Below, piece by piece: positions 59,141 to 64,000 of a DNA stretch of 64,000 nt; the stretch's first letter is position 1, and every line of letters starts with the position of its first letter. Below the pieces are notes generated by a model. It was not told the DNA's origin and did not search any database. It saw only the letters and a list, made by a program, of their open reading frames with translations. The position numbers and the translations under genes are program-made. Source of the stretch: Brachypterus glaber (taxonomy: Eukaryota > Arthropoda > Insecta > Coleoptera > Kateretidae); the NCBI GenBank assembly GCA_958510825.1, contig OY294049.1, positions 37,042,774 through 37,106,773 on the forward strand, given 5' to 3'.

Positions 59141-59783
59141 TAATATATTAACCCATTACGGACTACAGTCTAAACATTCATACAGATTTACAGATTTTTG
59201 TAAGGAGTATTTTAAAATGCATGTAATTTCCAATTTATTTATTTATGGCTTAGCATATGCAAAAATATATATATTATTTTATTTCTAGCGAGTAATTTTA
59301 CTACTAATCTGGTTTAATAAGCGAGAATGTCGATGTTTTTTAGTAAAAATGACTTATTTGAACTAATAATAGTATCTGATAAATATTTCATATATTATTC
59401 AATAAATTCATGGGCGAGTCCTTAAAAATATTCTATAAAATATTTTAGGCTTATATTTAAAATCTTAAGGTTTTATAGATTTTTTTCTTGTAGAATTTAA
59501 TATGAATTTTTGTTAAGATTTAATGGGATTTTTTTTTACAGGGATCGTATAATATTCTAGTCTGAACCAGGACAATTTTGCATAGAAGTAGGTTTAGAAT
59601 CGCATTTTCTATGTGTATTCCCTTAAAAAAAGACTTGAATTCTTATAAAAATCCTATGTTCTCTAAAGGACTTTGTAGGTGTAAAGGAAATATGAATATT
59701 CCTTCTTAATTCCTTTAAGATTTTCACAAGATTATTTCTTTAGAGTTAATATTCTTTTCGCCTTTAATCCTAAAATTCTCTAA

Positions 59784-60044
59784 CAAACTAGTGGTGTTCA
59801 CAATCTGAAAAAGAGGGAAAAAACTAGGGGGGGGGGTTAATTGTTTTTCATTCTTGTAATATCATAAAGCAAGCAACATTTTTTTTTGATATATTTTTAG
59901 GTTAGTTTTATTTTTTGACAAAATTTTTTATCAAATTTTTTTGACAATTTTTTTTTTTAACCGGTAAGTCATAAAAAAAATTGTCAAAAAATAAAACTAA
60001 CTAGTTTTTTCCCTCTTTTTCAGATTGTGAACACCACTAGTTTG
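59784..60044. mobile_element. Foldback element with 44-bp perfect ends
   Basis: CAAACTAGTGGTGTTCACAA through AAACTAG at the left equals the reverse complement of the right end over 44 bases. Inside, a second inversion (TTTTATTTTTTGACAA / TTGTCAAAAAATAAAA) brings the arms almost to the centre. Confidence 0.93.
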
Positions 60045-60494
60045 TTTTAAATTTAATGTAATGTAAAAATACCCCAAAAATTACTTATATAAAAAAAAAG
60101 TTATGTTTTGTACCTAAGACATTTTTTTTGTTCCACAGCCTTGAGGATGTTTATATAAAATAAACGAAACTAGTCGGCAAACCATATTGTTTTTTTTACG
60201 TTTCCAACACCCAAGAACCGCCAAATTAATATTCTTTTAAGTTATTTTATTATATTATATATCAAAGAATTTAAAATTTGCTGAAGTTTAAAGAAAAAAT
60301 TACTACCTATACAATATTTAAGTCTTATAATTGTTTTAAAGGTCTTAATGTGTACGATGTAGTGATGACAAATTTAAAATTAACGTTTCGCCCCGAGTTT
60401 AGTAACTTTATCATAATTAAAAAAATAAACTGAAACAGTACGGTTCCATCGCACTTATTTTCCCGCGAAAAATTTTTAGGATTTTGATTGTTTA

Positions 60495-61066
60495 ATTATT
60501 ATACTATTCACAGTGCAAGCGCTAGAATAGTATTATACGGTAGTATTTTCCAAAATCGTCAAAAAACGTACTAGACAAAAATTCTTGAATACAAATGTAT
60601 TTCCTGAAAAAATAAGAATGTTTGAAAATGTCCGTCTGTCCGATGTCACGTTTTTTGTGGACACGATAACTCAAGAACGAATAATCCGATCGACACGGAA
60701 TTTTCAGAAAAAATCAAGTTCTATGAGGGGAAGATCCCTATTGTTTTTTAGAGTAATCCTCCCCAAAACAAAAAAGTTATAAGGGTTTCAACTTTTAAAA
60801 AATTGAAAAAAGCTGAAAGAAAATTCTGAAAACTTTTTCAAGAAAAATTAGTTTTTAAAATAAATAAAATTTATTATAAGGATAATTTCTACCAATTTTG
60901 AAAGTAATCCCCCCGAAAACAAAAAAGTTATGGGTGTTAAACTTAAAAAAAAAAATTAAAAAACTATAATTAAAAAATAAATAAATATTTTTTTTTTAAA
61001 TTCTTCAGTATTTGGGGAAATGCAATATACTATTTTTTGTGAATAGTATATAATGGAATGCATAGC
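60495..61066 (-). repeat. Dispersed repeat family B, copy 4 (inverted)
   Basis: It starts TACTATTCACAGTGCAAGCG and ends TATATAATGGAATGCAT, the reverse of the order in the other copies. It carries the GATAACTCAAGAACGAATAA block shared with the others. Confidence 0.7.
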
Positions 61067-61648
61067 AAAAACTAAGAAAATCCCTCCTGAACAATCCCCT
61101 TAAAACCTTAATTTTAAAGTTTGACGGACGAAAAGACATAAATACATTAAAACCTCGCCATAACAATACTTTCTTCTCTCCGAGGTCAATCGAGAGAGAA
61201 AAAATGAAAACCCCGGCTTATTTACAAGGATACTAATGAAGTTTCGAAACTAATTTTCTCGTAAATACATATTATCAATACGAATCAATCTCAATGGAAT
61301 TTCCAAATTGGAAATAGGTAGGGCATTGCCCCTTAACCTTTGTGTATTATCCGCCACTGATATTCAGACAAGGAAGACTGGCAGGCTGTAGGCCTCTGTG
61401 TGAATGGCCTTATGCATTAAAAGCTGCGGTGTTGATGAGGGTGTCGCTAAAAAAAGTAAGTTAAGAGGTGTTAGGCATTGGGGACCATTCAGTATGGTGG
61501 CTCAAACGAGTAGGTACACCAATACAGGGTACCGATTCTTGAAAACTCGGGACTAGAACGACCGATAGATAAAAGACCATGTGATGTGATTGATTTTTAC
61601 ACAATATGTTACATTCTTAACGTAGTTCTATCAGCTGCAGAGCAAAAC

Positions 61649-62188
61649 AAGCCGTGAAGATATGTAATGCGATGCATTCCATTATATATTATTCACAGTA
61701 AATGGTATATTTCACTTCCAAATACTTATATTTTCAAAAAAAAATTTCAAAATTTTTCGTTTTTTTTATTTAATTTTTTTTAGAATTGATCCTTATAATA
61801 AAAGTAATTTTTTCTGAGAAAATTACGTTAATCGGAATTTTTATTCAGCATTTTTCAATTTTTTTAAAAGTTTAACCCCCCATATCTTTTTTGTGTTTGG
61901 GGGATTACTTTTAAAAACAATAGGGACCTTTCCCTCATAGAACTTGTTTTTTCCTGAAAATTTCAATACGATCGGATTATTCGTTATTGAGTTAACGTGT
62001 CTACAAAAATCGTGACATAAGACAAACGGACAGACGGACGGACGGATATTTGAAAAAAAAAAAAAGTTGCTTATTTTTTCATTAAACAAATTTATGTCCA
62101 AGAATTTTTTGTCTAAGACGATTTTTGATTTTTTTTTTGAAAATTCGAAGCTACCGTATACTATTCTAGCGTAGGCGTATAATAATAA
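61649..62188 (+). repeat. Dispersed repeat family B, copy 5
   Basis: GCCGTGAAGATATGTAATGC head, CGGACAGACGGACGGACGG simple repeat near 62028, and TACTATTCTAGCGTAGGCG end. Adjacent to and inverted relative to copy 4. Confidence 0.7.
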
Positions 62189-62199
62189 ACCCAGGAGAT

Positions 62200-62850
62200 A
62201 CCCCTTGGCTGCCATATTGGAAAGAACAAGACACAACGTTTTTAATGGAATCATTTGTAGCTATATTTTCTAGAAACATGTAATAACTATTTTTGGCAAA
62301 GAACTAAAAGGAACGGCGATAATCTAGTTATTTTTTTATTTCCTACATGGCGGCTTTTCATCATACTTCTGGCAACTGTGATTCATGTATTAACAACCGA
62401 GAAAAATTATTCAAACAAAAGTTGTTGGTTTTTGTATGCCGTACAAAATTTTTAATAACTATTTTTGGCGTAGATATAAAAGTAACGGCGAAAATCGAGT
62501 TTTTTCTTATTTTCAACATGGCGGCTTTTTATCATACTTCTTGCTACAGTAACTCGTTAAGTATTACGAACGAAGAAAAATTCTTCAGGAAATTTTTGGC
62601 GTAGAGCTGGCAAGAACGGTAATAATCGATTTTTTTTTCTTATTTTCAACATGGCGGATATTTTTTTGTTATACTTCAGGCCACTGTAATTCATTAAGTA
62701 TTAATAACAGATAAATATTCTTCAAACAAGAGTTGTTTGTTTTTGTATGCCCTACAAAATTTGTAAAACTAGTTTTGGCGTAGATCTGAATGTAACGGCG
62801 GTAATCGAGTTTTTCCTTATTTCCAGCATGGCGGCCCAAATGGGAATGCC
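62200..62850. repeat. Tandem array of about 170-bp units with inverted ends
   Basis: Starts of CATGGCGG words at about 62347, 62518, 62651 and 62828 give spacings near 171, 133 and 177. Each unit has ATACTTCTGGCAACTGT-like, CAAACAAAAGTTGTTGG-like, TTTTGGCGTAGATAT and AACGGCGAAAATCGAG parts. The left edge GGCTGCCATATTGG is inverted relative to the right edge CATGGCGGCCCAA. Diverged relatives are in the BORCS7 intron. Confidence 0.75.
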
Positions 62851-63563
62851 GCATTGGAAAAACTGTTTTTTTTACGGTAGTGACATTTCCTATACTATAA
62901 ACTAATAAATAAAAAACATCTGGTGGGAATTATAAAATGACAAATTTTCTGCACAGATTACAACAGAAGGTGAAGTAGTATTTCATAAAAACCAAGCAAA
63001 CGTGGTTGGTGTGAAGTTAACACTGTATAGTGGGGAATAGCTAGCCAGATGTGTGACAAGGGGAGGGACTTGTAAAGAAACCCTTTGACAACACATACTG
63101 CAAGGCGACAGCCATGTCATACGTGATTTGAAGTATCTAAGAACAATTAAACGCGAGAGTGTGAAATAGAAAGTTTTCACGCCTGACGCCACACGATACG
63201 AATGCGCAATGAATGCATGCATGTAGTGCGTTTTTAATTAAAAATAAAATCTGTAAGGGTGCGAATACTTATTATATACCTTATATGGGTTCATTCATGC
63301 TGACATGTAAAACTAACAGGGTATCCCGTCTTCTGCAAATACATGTCCAATTGAAAATTTTCTCTTATGAAAAATATTTATGTTTAACTTATCTGCCGGA
63401 TAATATCCGGTAATTATCCAGAAAAATATATCTTGATCCAAATACTACAATAAAAACAAAGCAGATAGATACTAGTCTGTATATAGATAGCAACAATGTA
63501 ATAAGTTATATTTATAAATACAGAAATTTTTAATTTTAAACAAAATTATAAAAATATTAATTT

Positions 63564-63902
63564 ATTATTCCATCAGTCTATTTTCTATTCATCCTACAGA
63601 GCGATATTGGTAGACTGACAGTTTCGGGCTCCTGGCCCTCTTCAGTACCAGAAGTCATCTCTGTACGCTGATTAAGATATGATTTAATTAAATATGAGTA
63701 GTTGTCTACATCTAGCAATAGATGGCGCACAAGTATACATCAATCTGATGACTTTACTTCTTTTGCGAGTAAGGTCAAGGACTGTTTTCTTAATCAGCGT
63801 ACAGAGATGAATCTTGGTACTGAACAGGGCCAGCAGCCCGAAACTGCCAGTCTACCAATATCACTCTTTACGATGATTAGAAAATAGATTGATGGAATAA
63901 TA
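63564..63902. mobile_element. Foldback element with about 110-bp ends
   Basis: ATTATTCCATCAGTCTATTT, GATATTGGTAGACTGACAGT, GGGCTCCTGGCCCT and CAGAAGTCATCTCTGTACGC are answered in reverse order on the right. The middle of about 110 bases includes ATCTAGCAATAGATGGCGC. Confidence 0.87.
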
Positions 63903-64000
63903 AGTTTATTTAAATCATTGTACACAAACGAAATAGTGGGTATTATCTTTTAGACTTCAAAAGAGCCTTTGAGACTACAGATATTAAACTTTTTATATGA

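Larger units (their letters stand above)
57971..64000. other. Gene-free, repeat-rich right end
   Basis: No coding exon was recognised. It contains hairpins 58952-59140, foldback 59784-60044, two family-B repeats (60495-61066, 61649-62188), a tandem array (62200-62850) and a foldback (63564-63902). The stretch 58355-58800 begins with CAGGGTGTCTCAACG and has a second CAGGGCGTTC near 58770, ends typical of small insect elements. Confidence 0.65.

Noticed and set aside
60585..60782. 65-codon plus-strand frame
   Set aside because: It lies in family-B repeat copy 4 and has no match to the frames of the other copies.
62983..63222. 79-codon minus-strand frame
   Set aside because: No splice context and no recognisable motifs; open by chance in a G+C-richer patch.

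Overview
This is an A+T-rich window of an animal nuclear genome, very probably an insect. All genes have GT-AG introns and poly-pyrimidine acceptors. The gene set (an RRM plus Tudor piRNA-pathway-type protein, a short ephrin, ENOPH1, BORCS7, ACSF3) and the density of short foldback elements fit an insect. A beetle is possible but cannot be proved from this sequence. There are no bacterial operons, CRISPR arrays or viral genes.

Layout. (1) 849-8928, minus: enolase-phosphatase E1 (methionine salvage) in 6 exons, with a Lys/Glu-rich C-terminal extension of about 440 residues and an unusual Ala at the general-acid position of HAD motif I. (2) 10026-11069, minus: BORCS7, a 105-aa subunit of the lysosome-positioning BORC complex, in 2 exons. 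(3) 11838-18473, plus: ACSF3, mitochondrial malonyl/methylmalonyl-CoA synthetase, in 4 coding exons encoding 580 aa, divergent from BORCS7 across about 770 bp. (4) 18474-23520: intergenic, with a broken 5'-truncated LINE and several hairpin elements. (5) 23529-36585, plus: a multi-exon RRM plus Tudor gene (vreteno-like), with three extended Tudor units of which the middle one has lost the usual cage signature. (6) 36586-50890: about 14 kb of repeat-rich intergenic DNA. (7) 50892-53328, minus: a GPI-type ephrin in 2 exons, with a 200-N assembly gap in its intron. (8) 57281-57600, minus: one exon-like open segment of unknown identity inside a 2.3-kb block bounded by inverted repeats. (9) 57.7-64 kb: repeats only.

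The genes are functionally independent housekeeping, developmental and germline genes and do not form a pathway cluster. The other main content is non-autonomous mobile DNA: at least twenty inverted-repeat (foldback/MITE-like) elements, a four-copy tRNA-derived SINE family with a TTACA-type tail, a near-identical pair of 660-bp MITEs, a five-copy 600-bp dispersed family, and a tandem array bounded by inverted ends. Many sit inside introns, and one lies directly after the stop codon of the Tudor gene. I found no clear new multi-gene system. The best leads are the altered catalytic motif in the enolase-phosphatase, the degenerate middle Tudor, the unidentified exon in the inverted-repeat block, and the hairpin families that share a core but differ in their arms.
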